A stretch of DNA of 40,463 nucleotides from JAFDZV01 sp966128725 (GCA_966128725.1 CBHYLN010000036.1:1-40463); one strand, 5' to 3'; shown: positions 1 through 8,049, counted from the stretch's first letter. Made by a program: numbers and translations. The notes: a model not told the origin generated them from the sequence alone.

Positions 1-670
1 TGGGGCTCGGGCGGTCGCCACTCCAGACAGCCGCGCCAAGGATAACGCCGGCGTCGTATTCGGCGCGGGGTTGATCGGTGATCGATGGCCCGAACGGGCT
101 GATCAGCACCGCGGTGATTACAATGGCCATGGTGCCAATCACCAGTGTGCTGGCCCAGCCGATCGTGGCTGCCAACATTCGCCAGATACCGTGGCCATGA
201 TTTCCGGCCAGGACAATCAGCAGCCCCAGCTCCACGGCCTTTATCCCCATGAAGACCAGATACCCGCCGTACGCCCCGCCCTTGTCGGCGGTGACGATTG
301 CCGGAGCGTTGGCCAGGGCGGCAAGCGACACCCAGGCCAGGGTGGCGACGAAACCCAGCAACGGCAACGAACGCGTGCGGCGGCTGATTGCCAGCGCCAG
401 GAAAAACAGCACAAACGGCAGCTCGAAGAACAGGCCAACCAGATTGGCGGTTTTGTTCAACTCGAACAACGAAGGTTCCAGGTGCTGAGCGCGGTAGCGG
501 AAGGAGTTCATCTGAACCCACACCATGATTTCGGCCAGCACCGTGATCGCAAGCAACAGGCGCGCGGCGGTTCGCAGCACGTGCTGGTGTGGCTGAGCAT
601 CAGGCCCGGCGGCTGCCGCTCCGGACCCGTTGCCGGGGTCCGTAGGGGGCACAATTTGCTCGTCAGCCAT
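1..670 (-). CDS. Membrane-anchored YdcF/SanA-like (DUF218) protein, C-terminus beyond window
   Basis: Reading the minus strand from ATG at 668-670, an open frame of 223 codons runs off the left edge with no stop. The first 30 residues are Gly/Ala/Pro-rich. They are followed by about five hydrophobic segments (near residues 33-52, 76-95, 102-121, 137-156 and 168-190). The visible end, DAGVILGAAVWSGDRPSP (206-223), is the opening strand of the DUF218/YdcF/SanA/ElyC fold, a family tied to envelope or peptidoglycan-precursor functions. The catalytic-like core lies outside the window. The start overlaps the stop of the ABC ATPase gene (663-665) by 8 bases, so the two are probably translationally coupled. 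The family call rests on this one motif plus the membrane anchor. The substrate is unknown. Confidence 0.75.
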   Translation of the reverse strand, partial: MADEQIVPPTDPGNGSGAAAAGPDAQPHQHVLRTAARLLLAITVLAEIMVWVQMNSFRYRAQHLEPSLFELNKTANLVGLFFELPFVLFFLALAISRRTRSLPLLGFVATLAWVSLAALANAPAIVTADKGGAYGGYLVFMGIKAVELGLLIVLAGNHGHGIWRMLAATIGWASTLVIGTMAIVITAVLISPFGPSITDQPRAEYDAGVILGAAVWSGDRPSP

Positions 671-1502
671 TGTTGCTCCCGATGGCATCACTTCCGGGGG
701 ATGGCGAACTTGGGGCAATAGCGCCCGTGCTACCGTAGCGGACCAACGGAGCGCTGCCGTATACGTTGGGCTCAACCACCAGCTCGGCGTTGAATGCGGC
801 GCGCAATGTTGAAGCCTGCAATACCTCGGCGGCTGTCCCCTGAGCAATCACCGTGCCTCCGGCCATCGCCACAAGCCGGTCGCAGAAAATCGAAGCAAGG
901 TTCAAGTCATGCATCGAGGCCACAACGCAGATGTTGCGGGCGCGGGCATGCTGCCGAACAAGCTGAAGCACGCGAAGCTGGTGGCCGATATCCAGATGCG
1001 AGTTCGGTTCGTCCAATACCAGCGTGCCGGCGTTCTGCGCAAGGGCCTTCGCGATCATCACGCGTTGCAGCTCGCCCCCCGAGAGCCGCGTCACCGGCTC
1101 GTACCGTAACGGTTCCAACTCCATCAACACGATCGCCTCGTTCGCGGCAGCCAGATCTTCCGGGCGCTCGAAGCCACCGTATCCAGTGTGATACGGCATG
1201 CGCCCCAGCAGCACGGTTTGCTCCACGGTGAAATCGAACGTTGGGCGGTGGGATTGCGGCACAAAGGCAAGGTGCCGTGCGCGTCTGTTGGCCGAATACT
1301 CCGCAAGGGGTGCCGCATCCAGCACAACCTGGCCGGATGCCGGGCGTAACAGTCCGCTGAGGATCCGCAACAGCGTTGTCTTTCCGCAGCCGTTGGCGCC
1401 GATGATGCCCACAATCTCCCCTTGGTCGGCGTGCATGTCGCCAACGGCGAGCGCGAACCGGGAGTTGTAGGAAAAGGTGATATCAGTTGCCTGCAATGCC
1501 AT
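663..1502 (-). CDS. ABC transporter ATP-binding protein, FecE/BtuD-like
   Basis: The 279-residue ATPase resembles those that energise iron-siderophore, haem or cobalamin importers. Visible motifs are Walker A GANGCGKTT (35-43), Q-loop VPQ (81-83), signature LSGGE (140-144), Walker B LVLDEP (161-166) and a switch histidine in SMHDLN. The start is the ATG before ALQATDITFSYN. The frame stays open upstream to 1553, but those residues look non-coding. The C-terminal 25 residues are a Ser/Pro/Gly-rich tail. No FecCD-type permease or binding-protein gene lies beside it. Its neighbours are an acyltransferase upstream and a YdcF-like gene that overlaps its end. It is therefore an orphan ATPase within this window, and its permease partner and substrate cannot be assigned. 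Confidence 0.88.
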   Translation of the reverse strand: MALQATDITFSYNSRFALAVGDMHADQGEIVGIIGANGCGKTTLLRILSGLLRPASGQVVLDAAPLAEYSANRRARHLAFVPQSHRPTFDFTVEQTVLLGRMPYHTGYGGFERPEDLAAANEAIVLMELEPLRYEPVTRLSGGELQRVMIAKALAQNAGTLVLDEPNSHLDIGHQLRVLQLVRQHARARNICVVASMHDLNLASIFCDRLVAMAGGTVIAQGTAAEVLQASTLRAAFNAELVVEPNVYGSAPLVRYGSTGAIAPSSPSPGSDAIGSNNG

Positions 1503-1586
1503 GCTGTAACCGCACCGGCGTGTGTGCCAACGCGCGAATCGAAAGTTACGCATTCACCTCGGACGGCCCCATCGTTTCGCGATACA

Positions 1587-2438
1587 TCAATCAGTTGGCA
1601 ATGTCCGTGGATGCCCATGGTTGTGCAGCTCGGCAAGCGCGTAGGTACGGCGTTGGAGCTCCGAGGCGATATCCTTGTCGGTACCGAATGCCAGTATTTC
1701 CCGTGCGGGAATCGGATCGCCAACAGCAAGATGAATCGTGCGGCCGCGTTTGTTCAGTATCTCCCGTGCGATCAGCGCCGCGTGCATTACCGGGTGCAGA
1801 AGGCCCAACGCCTGGAACATGATGCTGTTGCGCCCGGCCACATGCACCGGGATAACAGTTGCGCCGCTGGCGCGCGCAAGGCTGCCAACAGCGGCCCGCC
1901 ACGGCGGATCAACTACACGCCTGGCCCCAACGATGAATCGTGATACGGCCGCCGAGGGAAACATCGCCAACATGCCATCACGACGAAGCAACTGTAGTGC
2001 CGCCCGCATAGGCGCCCGATTGTTGTGCGCTGCCGCGGCATGCTCGAACGGATCCACCATGATGAATTCCGCGCGCACCTCCGGCACTACGCCAAGCAGG
2101 TGCACTGCCATTGTGCGCACATCGCTGCGTGCGGTGCAACACAGTTCGTGCAGTGCCATGCCCTCCACCGCGCCGAACGGGTGATTGGCAACAACAATTG
2201 TTCTTCCGCTCCGCGGGATTCCGGCAAGACCATTGCCCGAAAGCTCAACCGATATTTCCAATTGCCGCATCATGGCGCCCAGAAACGAGCGCGACTGGGT
2301 ATCGGACCGAGCTGCAACGGTCAGCCGTGCCGCTTCGCGCAGCCCAAGAACCCTGGCCGCAATCCTGTCGATAAACGGTAACGGCGGTCCGTTCTCCTCG
2401 AAGACGGCCAGCAACTGCGTCAGGCGATGATCGTTCAA
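1587..2438 (-). CDS. Lysophospholipid acyltransferase family protein (PlsC-like)
   Basis: The 283-residue protein matches the acyltransferases that move acyl chains onto lysolipids, glycerophospholipids or ornithine lipids at the inner membrane. The block NHPFGAVEG (85-93) corresponds to the usual NHP-x-G-x-x-D-G motif, with Glu in place of the customary Asp. The block FPSAAVSRF (160-168) corresponds to FP-x-G-E-x-S-R, with the Gly-Glu pair replaced. I chose a TTG start at 2438 because it gives a normal family length and the frame upstream looks non-coding (Arg/Cys/His/Thr-rich). An ATG at 2564 would add 42 residues and leave only 11 bases to the divergent kinase gene. Neither start has a clear ribosome site. 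The ABC ATPase gene follows after 84 bases in the same direction. Confidence 0.8.
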   Translation of the reverse strand: MNDHRLTQLLAVFEENGPPLPFIDRIAARVLGLREAARLTVAARSDTQSRSFLGAMMRQLEISVELSGNGLAGIPRSGRTIVVANHPFGAVEGMALHELCCTARSDVRTMAVHLLGVVPEVRAEFIMVDPFEHAAAAHNNRAPMRAALQLLRRDGMLAMFPSAAVSRFIVGARRVVDPPWRAAVGSLARASGATVIPVHVAGRNSIMFQALGLLHPVMHAALIAREILNKRGRTIHLAVGDPIPAREILAFGTDKDIASELQRRTYALAELHNHGHPRTLPTD

Positions 2439-2575
2439 TTGGCTGCTGCTTTCGTGACAGTGGGACGTGTCGGCACGTGTTGCCGTATGCCGGCGGCACG
2501 TGGCCGAGTCGAGGAAAATGCACTTCCGGCGCGGAACCCCAATGTCTGGCGCACGGCGTTTCATAGATTGGCCGC

Positions 2576-3565
2576 ATGACAACCGAACAGGACCAGCAGT
2601 TGATAGCGGCGGTTGATATCGGCGGAACCAAGATTGCCGTGGGTGTCGCACACCGCGAAACGTTCCGCTCCGATGGCCGCTTGGTGGCAGTTGCCAAGGA
2701 ACCGGTCCCCGGCGACCGTACGCCCGCGGCTGTAGTGCCTCGGCTGGTGGCTCTGGTGCGGGACCTGGCCATGCCGCTTGGCGGGGCCGTGAGCAAAATT
2801 GGCATATCGATCGGTGGCCCGCTGGATCATCGGTCGGGGACGGTTCTCAACTTCCCGCACCTGCCGGGATGGGTCAATATTCCATTGCGTGAGATCCTGG
2901 GTGCCAAGCTTGGCGCACCGGCCCTTCTGGACAACGACGCCAATCTTGGCGCGCTGGCCGAGCATCGATGGGGTGCCGGGCGTGGGGCGGAGGATATGGT
3001 GTATCTCACGATAAGTACCGGCATTGGTGGCGGTGTTATCGTTGGTGACCGGTTGGTGCATGGCGTACGCTCATCGGCCGGGGAAGTGGGGCATATTACC
3101 GTTGCTCCCGACGGCCCGCGTTGTGCGTGCGGTAACAATGGCTGCCTGGAGATGATGGCAAGCGGTACGGCGATTGCCCGTCGTGCCCGCGCCGCGCTGG
3201 CTGCCGATCCCCGCCGCGGTGCGCGATTGCTGCAGCTGGCCGGTGGCGATCCCACAGCGGTTACGTCGGCAACCGTGGCGTTGGCCGCCGCCGAAGCCGA
3301 CCCGCTGGCGCTTGAGCTGTGGGAACAGACGGCCGAATACCTTGCGATTGGCCTTGGGTCGATAATACATGTGCTGGCACCCGAAAGGATAGTGCTGGGC
3401 GGTGGTGTTGCGATGGCCGGTGAACAGCTCCTGGAACCCGTGCGACGGCGTCTCGGGAATCACGTTTTCTACGTTCCGTTGGAATCCATCACCGTTCAGG
3501 CGGCCATGCTTGGGCACGACAGCGCCTTGATCGGTGCTGCTACCCTGGCGTTGCAGGCAGCATGA
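2576..3565 (+). CDS. ROK family sugar kinase, glucokinase-like
   Basis: The 329-residue protein phosphorylates a hexose with ATP, most likely glucose or N-acetylmannosamine/N-acetylglucosamine. The N-terminal phosphate-binding motif is AVDIGGTKIAVG. The ROK zinc motif CACGNNGCLE, preceded by the conserved GHIT histidine, sits near residues 175-195. Later glycine-rich segments (IGLGSIIHVLAPERIVLGGG) complete the actin-like ATPase fold. Length is typical of ROK glucokinases (about 300-330). The ATG is the first in-frame start. The gene is divergent from the acyltransferase, so promoters for both must lie within 2439-2575. A phosphofructokinase lies at the far right of the window, but the genes are not linked. 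The exact sugar cannot be read from the sequence. Confidence 0.92.
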   Translation: MTTEQDQQLIAAVDIGGTKIAVGVAHRETFRSDGRLVAVAKEPVPGDRTPAAVVPRLVALVRDLAMPLGGAVSKIGISIGGPLDHRSGTVLNFPHLPGWVNIPLREILGAKLGAPALLDNDANLGALAEHRWGAGRGAEDMVYLTISTGIGGGVIVGDRLVHGVRSSAGEVGHITVAPDGPRCACGNNGCLEMMASGTAIARRARAALAADPRRGARLLQLAGGDPTAVTSATVALAAAEADPLALELWEQTAEYLAIGLGSIIHVLAPERIVLGGGVAMAGEQLLEPVRRRLGNHVFYVPLESITVQAAMLGHDSALIGAATLALQAA

Positions 3566-3635
3566 GGCAATCCGAAGCCTAAACTATAAGGTCGCGATGC
3601 CTGCCCGTGTGGCCTGTGCCCGGGCGACCGCCTGG

Positions 3636-3653
3636 CACGAAAATTTTTTCGTG
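3636..3653 (+). repeat. Perfect A/T-centred inverted repeat in the leader of the lipoprotein gene
   Basis: Eight-base arms (CACGAAAA and TTTTCGTG) are separated by two T residues. The site is 71 bases past the ROK kinase stop and about 170 bases before the lipoprotein start. It could act as a weak terminator for the kinase gene, because T residues are part of the stem, or as an operator. Nothing in the sequence decides between these. Confidence 0.4.
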
Positions 3654-3821
3654 ACACTGCACTGTAACTTCAATTCCCTCGATGTGTTTCGTATCTGCCT
3701 TGCAGGAATGTCCAGCCCCGCGAGGTCGCGATCGAAGCCCGGCCATTCGTGGAATGCAGGGCGCGGTCCTCAAAAACGAATGGTCAACGAGCTTACACAT
3801 CTACTACTACGGAGCATGGTT

Positions 3822-5600
3822 ATGAAAATGCTGCAGATCCTGCGCCGGATCTCCCTTCCGGCAATGCTGCTCTGCCTGCTGCTGCTGAGCGCCTGCGAAG
3901 AGCCCACTGGGAACGGTCCGGTCAGTGGCGAAACGATATCCGGCATTCTGAACGACGAACAGGGCCTTATCGTGCCCGGAGCCACGGTGGAGGCGATCGA
4001 CGCCTCGAACAATCGGGTTGCCAGCGACGTCTCGACCGACGAAGGTCAGTTCATGTTGAAGGGCCTCCCAAGCGACATGTCCGGCATCCGCATCCAGGTT
4101 TCGCGCGAAGGCTTCAACGCATATACCAATCAACTGCGCGAGATTATCTCCAGTGCAGGCGGGGCAACCGGCGTGGTTGTTCGCGTGATGCACGCCGATA
4201 GCTGCTGCGCGCGCCTTACGCTGAGCGTCAGCGGCCCCAACGGTGTTGCGCTTGGCGGCGTCGAGGTAAAGCTCCGTAAGGGCGATCGCCTTATCACAAC
4301 GGGTGTAACCGATTCGGCCGGCGTGCTCGTGTTGAGCAACGTCTGCGCCGGCGAGTATAATCTGCGCGTTGCCAAAACCGGATATCAGGTAGTGGAGCGC
4401 GGCATCAACATCCGCGGCTGCGACAGTGTTCGCGCCGAGGTTGGCATGAAGGCGAACGACAAGGAGAAGGAAAAGAAGAACGATTCCTGCTGCCGTGGTT
4501 ATCTCCGCGTGGTGCCGAAGGATTCGGCCACCGGTGCCAATATCAACGGCGCAAAGGTTGTTATCAGCAAGGCGAACTTCCAGACACGTACGGTTGCAGC
4601 CGGCGGTGACGGTGCTGTGTTCCGCGAAATGTGCGAGGGCACGTACAACGTGCGCATCAGCAAGGAAGGGTATCGCGCCGTGGAGTTCACCGTAACGCTC
4701 CGCTGCAACGACAGCGTGGTAACCGATCGCCGTCTTGGTCGCGACAATGCCCAGAACAACGATAGCTGCTGCAGCGGAAGCATCACGATCAACCTTCGTG
4801 ATTCCAACAATGCAGTTATTGCTGGTGCCAACGTGAAGGCACGCAAGGGCGATCGCGTGTTCGGCCCAAGCGTTACCAACAACGACGGCCGCGTGAAGTT
4901 CGAGAACCTCTGCAAGGGCGAATACGTCATCAACGTTACCAAGGACGGGTTCAAGAATCTGGAGTTCGTGGTTGCGGTTGTGGAGTGCAATCAGAACGTA
5001 ACCGTCACCAAGACGATGACACGCAATGCCGCGGCGGACAGTTGCTGCAATGGCAAGCTCTATGTGTCGGTGAAGGATTCCACAACCAATGCCGCGATCG
5101 CCAATGCCACGATCAAGCTGTGGAAGAATGGCGCGATCTTCCGTACCGGCGTGACCAACGCAAACGGTGTGCTGGTGTTCGAGGGGTTGTGCCAGGGCAG
5201 CTACGGGCTGGACTTCATCCGCGAAGGTTACACCTCGCGCGAAGCCACCGTTACGTTGGGCTGCAACCAGAATCTGGAGATTGGCCGCAAGCTGCTCAAG
5301 ACCGGCAACCCCGGCGGCGACACCTGCTGCAACGCGATCTTCCAGTTCAAGGTGAAGGATTCCACGATCGCCGACGGCGGCTGGTTGAGCGGAGTGAAGG
5401 TAGTGATCAAGCGGGGCGATGATTCGATTGCCACGGGCGAAACCAATGCCGACGGCGGCTACAAGCGCGAAGGCCTCTGCGGCGGCAATCGCACGTATAC
5501 GGTTACGTTCAGCAAGGCGGGCTTCCGCAGCAAGACGCTGACGTTCACGATTACCGACTGCCGTACGTTCACCGAAACAGTGAAGCTGTCTCGAGAGTAG
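3822..5600 (+). CDS. Lipoprotein with one prealbumin-like domain and five four-cysteine repeats
   Basis: The 592-residue protein has a signal peptide with lipobox LLSAC and lipidated Cys25. The start is the ATG at 3822, preceded by GGAG at 3811-3814. Residues 35-120 form a carboxypeptidase-regulatory-like (transthyretin-type) domain without cysteines. Five related repeats of about 93 residues follow, each opening with D-S/T-C-C (Cys pairs at 128/129, 223/224, 316/317, 408/409 and 502/503). Each repeat carries a third Cys in an LC-x-G-x-Y-like motif (175, 271, 364, 457, 553) and a fourth near its end (200, 295, 389, 481, 580). The beta-sandwich assignment rests on the G-x-x-V/T-D-x-x-G pattern (VTDSAG, VTNNDG, VTNANG, ETNADG) and the K-x-GY/GF endings. 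A lysine-rich linker (NDKEKEKKND) precedes repeat 2. It is probably exposed in the periplasm or on the outer membrane. Function is unknown. Confidence 0.85.
   Translation: MKMLQILRRISLPAMLLCLLLLSACEEPTGNGPVSGETISGILNDEQGLIVPGATVEAIDASNNRVASDVSTDEGQFMLKGLPSDMSGIRIQVSREGFNAYTNQLREIISSAGGATGVVVRVMHADSCCARLTLSVSGPNGVALGGVEVKLRKGDRLITTGVTDSAGVLVLSNVCAGEYNLRVAKTGYQVVERGINIRGCDSVRAEVGMKANDKEKEKKNDSCCRGYLRVVPKDSATGANINGAKVVISKANFQTRTVAAGGDGAVFREMCEGTYNVRISKEGYRAVEFTVTLRCNDSVVTDRRLGRDNAQNNDSCCSGSITINLRDSNNAVIAGANVKARKGDRVFGPSVTNNDGRVKFENLCKGEYVINVTKDGFKNLEFVVAVVECNQNVTVTKTMTRNAAADSCCNGKLYVSVKDSTTNAAIANATIKLWKNGAIFRTGVTNANGVLVFEGLCQGSYGLDFIREGYTSREATVTLGCNQNLEIGRKLLKTGNPGGDTCCNAIFQFKVKDSTIADGGWLSGVKVVIKRGDDSIATGETNADGGYKREGLCGGNRTYTVTFSKAGFRSKTLTFTITDCRTFTETVKLSRE
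4203..5561 (+). repeat. Five tandem D-S/T-C-C repeats encoded within the lipoprotein gene
   Basis: The start of the Cys-Cys pair recurs every 95, 93, 92 and 94 codons. Within each repeat the spacing from the second Cys to the third is 46-50 residues, and from the third to the fourth 24-27. The repeats differ clearly in sequence but keep all four cysteines, which suggests old duplications under selection for paired disulfides or metal ligands. Confidence 0.9.
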
Positions 5601-5632
5601 CGTGTTGCGGGAACAGCACGTGAAGTCCATCG

Positions 5633-5664
5633 ATGGGCGGGGCGCAAGCCTCGCCCATTTTTTT
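5633..5664 (+). terminator. Rho-independent terminator after the lipoprotein gene
   Basis: An 11-bp stem (arms 5633-5643 and 5648-5658, one G-T wobble) with a GCAA loop runs into seven T residues (5658-5664). It lies 33 bases past the lipoprotein stop and separates it from the OmpA-like gene. Confidence 0.9.
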
Positions 5665-5787
5665 ATGCGACAAGCGGGGGAATTACGGGTCATCTCACGT
5701 AACCGGCAACCCTCTCGCGGGCTCCGATCGCGCCTCGGGATGGGCAGTGGAGGTCGATCGCGAACAATTCACCGTTGGCGAGACGTT

Positions 5788-6660
5788 ATGCATCCTTACT
5801 CAATCGCGGGCTGTGCCCGGGCATGGGGTGTGATCCGGCATGCCGGGCCCACCGTTACCATCGCTATTGTTGCCCTGATAGCCGCAGTGTTCGCAAATGT
5901 GCGAACCGCAGCACAGGCGTTGCCGAAACTTCATGTGACGTATCGGCTGGTGAAACCGTCAATTGGTAGTACCCCGCGCACATACTCGCAAGCCGATTCC
6001 GTTCATCTGATTGCCGAGCCAGCGACGAGTACGGCGGCCGAACGCTACGCGGAAATCACGCGTCGCGGCGATACGCTGCGTGTTACGCTTCCGTTGGCTG
6101 GTTCGTTGGTTGCGGCACTTCCCCACAGTGGCAACTGGGATCGCAATGCTGATACGGCGCTCACCGATCCCGTGCCGTATTCGGTATCGCTGGTGCAACG
6201 TTTTCACAATGGGCTTGTGCAGCGCTCGGCAGCGATAGAAATTCCCGTTCGTGTGTTCGACAGCAAATTCGAGCGCCATGTCTATAAGCCGGGAATGTCG
6301 GTCGATCGGTACTCGCTCTGCCTGTTCCGGTTCGATCGCGCCGAGCTGTCCGACGTTAATCAACGCATCCTGCGCGAATACGTGTACCCCGGGATCGACA
6401 ATGATGCCGAGATCGAGGTAATCGGGCATATGGATACAATCGGGCAGGCGTGGCATAACTACCGATTGTCGGAACAACGTGCCGGGGCCGTTGCCCAGGC
6501 GATCATGGCCAACGTACCGGTGTCGCGGTATCGTGTCCTGGAGGAACGCGGAGTTGGTTCGGGCGAGCGCCTGTACACAAATCAGCTTCCGGAAGGCCGG
6601 TTCTATAATCGGACGACACAGGTGATCGTATACACGCCATCGTATACTGGCCGGCAATAA
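5788..6660 (+). CDS. Secreted OmpA-domain protein, 290 residues
   Basis: An N-terminal hydrophobic stretch (about residues 20-47, ending near AAQA) looks like a signal peptide or membrane anchor. The middle region is probably beta-rich. Residues about 180-285 form an OmpA C-terminal (peptidoglycan-binding) domain: LCLFRFDRAELSD, then IEVIGHMDTIG, then NYRLSEQRAGAV. The ending LPEGRFYNRTTQVIV closely matches the end of the 687-residue OmpA protein at 36845-38908 (LPEGRFYTRTVDITV), so the two are paralogues. There is no beta-barrel here. The start is the ATG before HPYSIAG. The frame is open further upstream, but that part covers the preceding terminator and a non-coding-looking leader. Likely role: periplasmic attachment to the cell wall. 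Confidence 0.83.
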   Translation: MHPYSIAGCARAWGVIRHAGPTVTIAIVALIAAVFANVRTAAQALPKLHVTYRLVKPSIGSTPRTYSQADSVHLIAEPATSTAAERYAEITRRGDTLRVTLPLAGSLVAALPHSGNWDRNADTALTDPVPYSVSLVQRFHNGLVQRSAAIEIPVRVFDSKFERHVYKPGMSVDRYSLCLFRFDRAELSDVNQRILREYVYPGIDNDAEIEVIGHMDTIGQAWHNYRLSEQRAGAVAQAIMANVPVSRYRVLEERGVGSGERLYTNQLPEGRFYNRTTQVIVYTPSYTGRQ

Positions 6661-6781
6661 CCGGGCTGGTTATGCCGCAGTGAAAATGTTTCATACCCTT
6701 TCGTAGTTGATCTGCAATCGATGCTGGCGCAAGCCGGCAAGGGTGTCCGGTTGCGAGGTTTGATACGATTGGTGCGAAGCC

Positions 6782-6820
6782 GCGGGGGCGCCCCAAGCAC
6801 TAGGGGCGCCCCCGCTTTTT
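6782..6820 (+). terminator. Strong Rho-independent terminator of the OmpA-like gene
   Basis: A perfect 13-bp G/C stem (6782-6794 with 6803-6815) has an 8-base loop and is followed directly by five T residues. It lies about 120 bases after the OmpA-like stop. Confidence 0.92.
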
Positions 6821-6914
6821 ATTCCAGGTGGCAACACGCACACGCGCCGGCGTTGGCGCCATGCGGCGGGTTTGTGGTACGCATACGCCAATACCATGCG
6901 GTGCCGGTGGTAAC

Positions 6915-6948
6915 AACGGCAAGGGGCGCAACAATGTGCGCCCCTTGC
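6915..6948 (-). terminator. Terminator of the peptide-transporter operon
   Basis: A perfect 12-bp stem (6919-6930 with 6937-6948) has a six-base loop. On the minus strand it is followed by the T-containing stretch GTTGTTACC. It lies 27 bases past the stop of the last operon gene, so it should end the minus-strand transcript. Confidence 0.75.
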
Positions 6949-6974
6949 GAATCCGTGCGTTGATGAGCGGAATG

Positions 6975-8030
6975 TTATTCGGTAAACGGACAGGCCACGA
7001 AGTGATTCGGTGCCTTCTGTTCGAACTCCGGAAAACCTTCGGCGCATGCAGGCCGCGCAATCGGGCAGCGTGTGCGGAACGGGCAGCCGGAGGGCTTGGC
7101 AAGCGGCGTGGGTACATCGCCGGTAAGCACCATCCGATCGGCACGCCGTGCATCCGGGTCGGCCTCGGGCACGGCCGAGAGCAGTGCCCTGCTGTACGGA
7201 TGGCGCGGATCGAAGTACACATCCTCGCTTGGTCCGTACTCCACCATGTGGCCCAGATACATCACCGCGATGCGCGTGCTGATATGCTCCACCACCGAGA
7301 GATCGTGTGCGATGAACAGGAACGAGAGGCCGAACTCATCCTGAAGATCCTGCATCAGGTTGATCACCTGAGCCTGGATGGAGACGTCGAGCGCGGAGAC
7401 CGGTTCGTCGCAGATGATCAGATCCGGTGTTGTCGCCAGCGCTCGGGCAATACCGATACGTTGCCGCTGACCGCCGGAGAACTCGTGCGGATACCGTGAT
7501 GCCTGCTCCGGCCGCATGCCCACCTTGCCCAGCAGCCAACCCACACGATCGCGCATCTCCTGCTTGGACATCGTTGTGTGCAGTGCCAGCGGCTCCTCGA
7601 TAATCTGCGCAACAGTCATTCGCGGGTTCAGCGAGGAATACGGATCCTGAAAGATCATCTGAATCTTGGAGCGATACGGGCGCATCCCCTGGTTGTTGAG
7701 CGCGTTCAGATCAACCGTGGTGCCGTTGGCCGCATGATAGATGATCTCGCCGGAGATTTCCGTGTCCGGATGGATCGAGCGGATGATGTTGATCAGCGCC
7801 CGGCCGATCGTGGTTTTGCCGCAGCCCGATTCGCCAACCATGCCAAGCGTTTCGCCTCGGAAGATCTTGAACGAAACGCCATCCACCGCCTTCACGGTGG
7901 CAACACGTTTGCGGAACACGCCACCGGTAACCGGGAAGTGCACCTTCAGATTCTTGACCTCCAGAAGAACGTCGCCTCGGTGGCCGGCCTTGGCCGGCTG
8001 CGTTGCCGTTGTTGTATCCGCTGTGTTCAT
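6975..8030 (-). CDS. oppF: Peptide ABC transporter ATP-binding protein, OppF-type
   Basis: The 351-residue ATPase is one of a pair that powers the oligopeptide importer encoded upstream. Visible motifs are Walker A GESGCGKTT (66-74), FQDPYSSLNPR, signature EFSGGQRQR, Walker B LIICDEP, and the switch histidine in FIAHDLSVV. The C-terminal oligopeptide-transport domain has the Cys-rich segment CPFRTRCP...C...C typical of OppF/DppF iron-sulfur or metal-binding tails. I chose the ATG at 8030, which begins 19 bases after the glycosyltransferase stop. An ATG at 8069 would add 13 residues and overlap that gene by 20 bases. It is the last gene of the minus-strand operon and is followed by a terminator. 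Confidence 0.94.
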   Translation of the reverse strand: MNTADTTTATQPAKAGHRGDVLLEVKNLKVHFPVTGGVFRKRVATVKAVDGVSFKIFRGETLGMVGESGCGKTTIGRALINIIRSIHPDTEISGEIIYHAANGTTVDLNALNNQGMRPYRSKIQMIFQDPYSSLNPRMTVAQIIEEPLALHTTMSKQEMRDRVGWLLGKVGMRPEQASRYPHEFSGGQRQRIGIARALATTPDLIICDEPVSALDVSIQAQVINLMQDLQDEFGLSFLFIAHDLSVVEHISTRIAVMYLGHMVEYGPSEDVYFDPRHPYSRALLSAVPEADPDARRADRMVLTGDVPTPLAKPSGCPFRTRCPIARPACAEGFPEFEQKAPNHFVACPFTE

Positions 8031-8049
8031 GAGTTCGCTGTTCGAGGAA

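Larger units (their letters stand above)
6661..6974. other. Convergent intergenic region with two terminators, no gene
   Basis: These 314 bases lie between the stop codons of the OmpA-like gene (plus) and the peptide-transport ATPase gene (minus). They hold one strong stem-loop facing each way, annotated separately. Short open frames here overlap the hairpins and show no recognisable protein features. Confidence 0.7.

Noticed and set aside
71..721. A 216-codon plus-strand open frame at the left edge
   Set aside because: It is opposite the membrane YdcF-like frame, whose hydrophobic segments and DUF218 motif are convincing. The plus-strand product is Gln/Arg/His-rich without any domain.
3807..5693. 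A 628-codon open frame on the minus strand opposite the repeat lipoprotein
   Set aside because: It is the mirror of a gene with strong third-position G/C bias. The product is His/Ala/Val-rich with no domain, while the plus strand encodes a clear lipoprotein with repeats.
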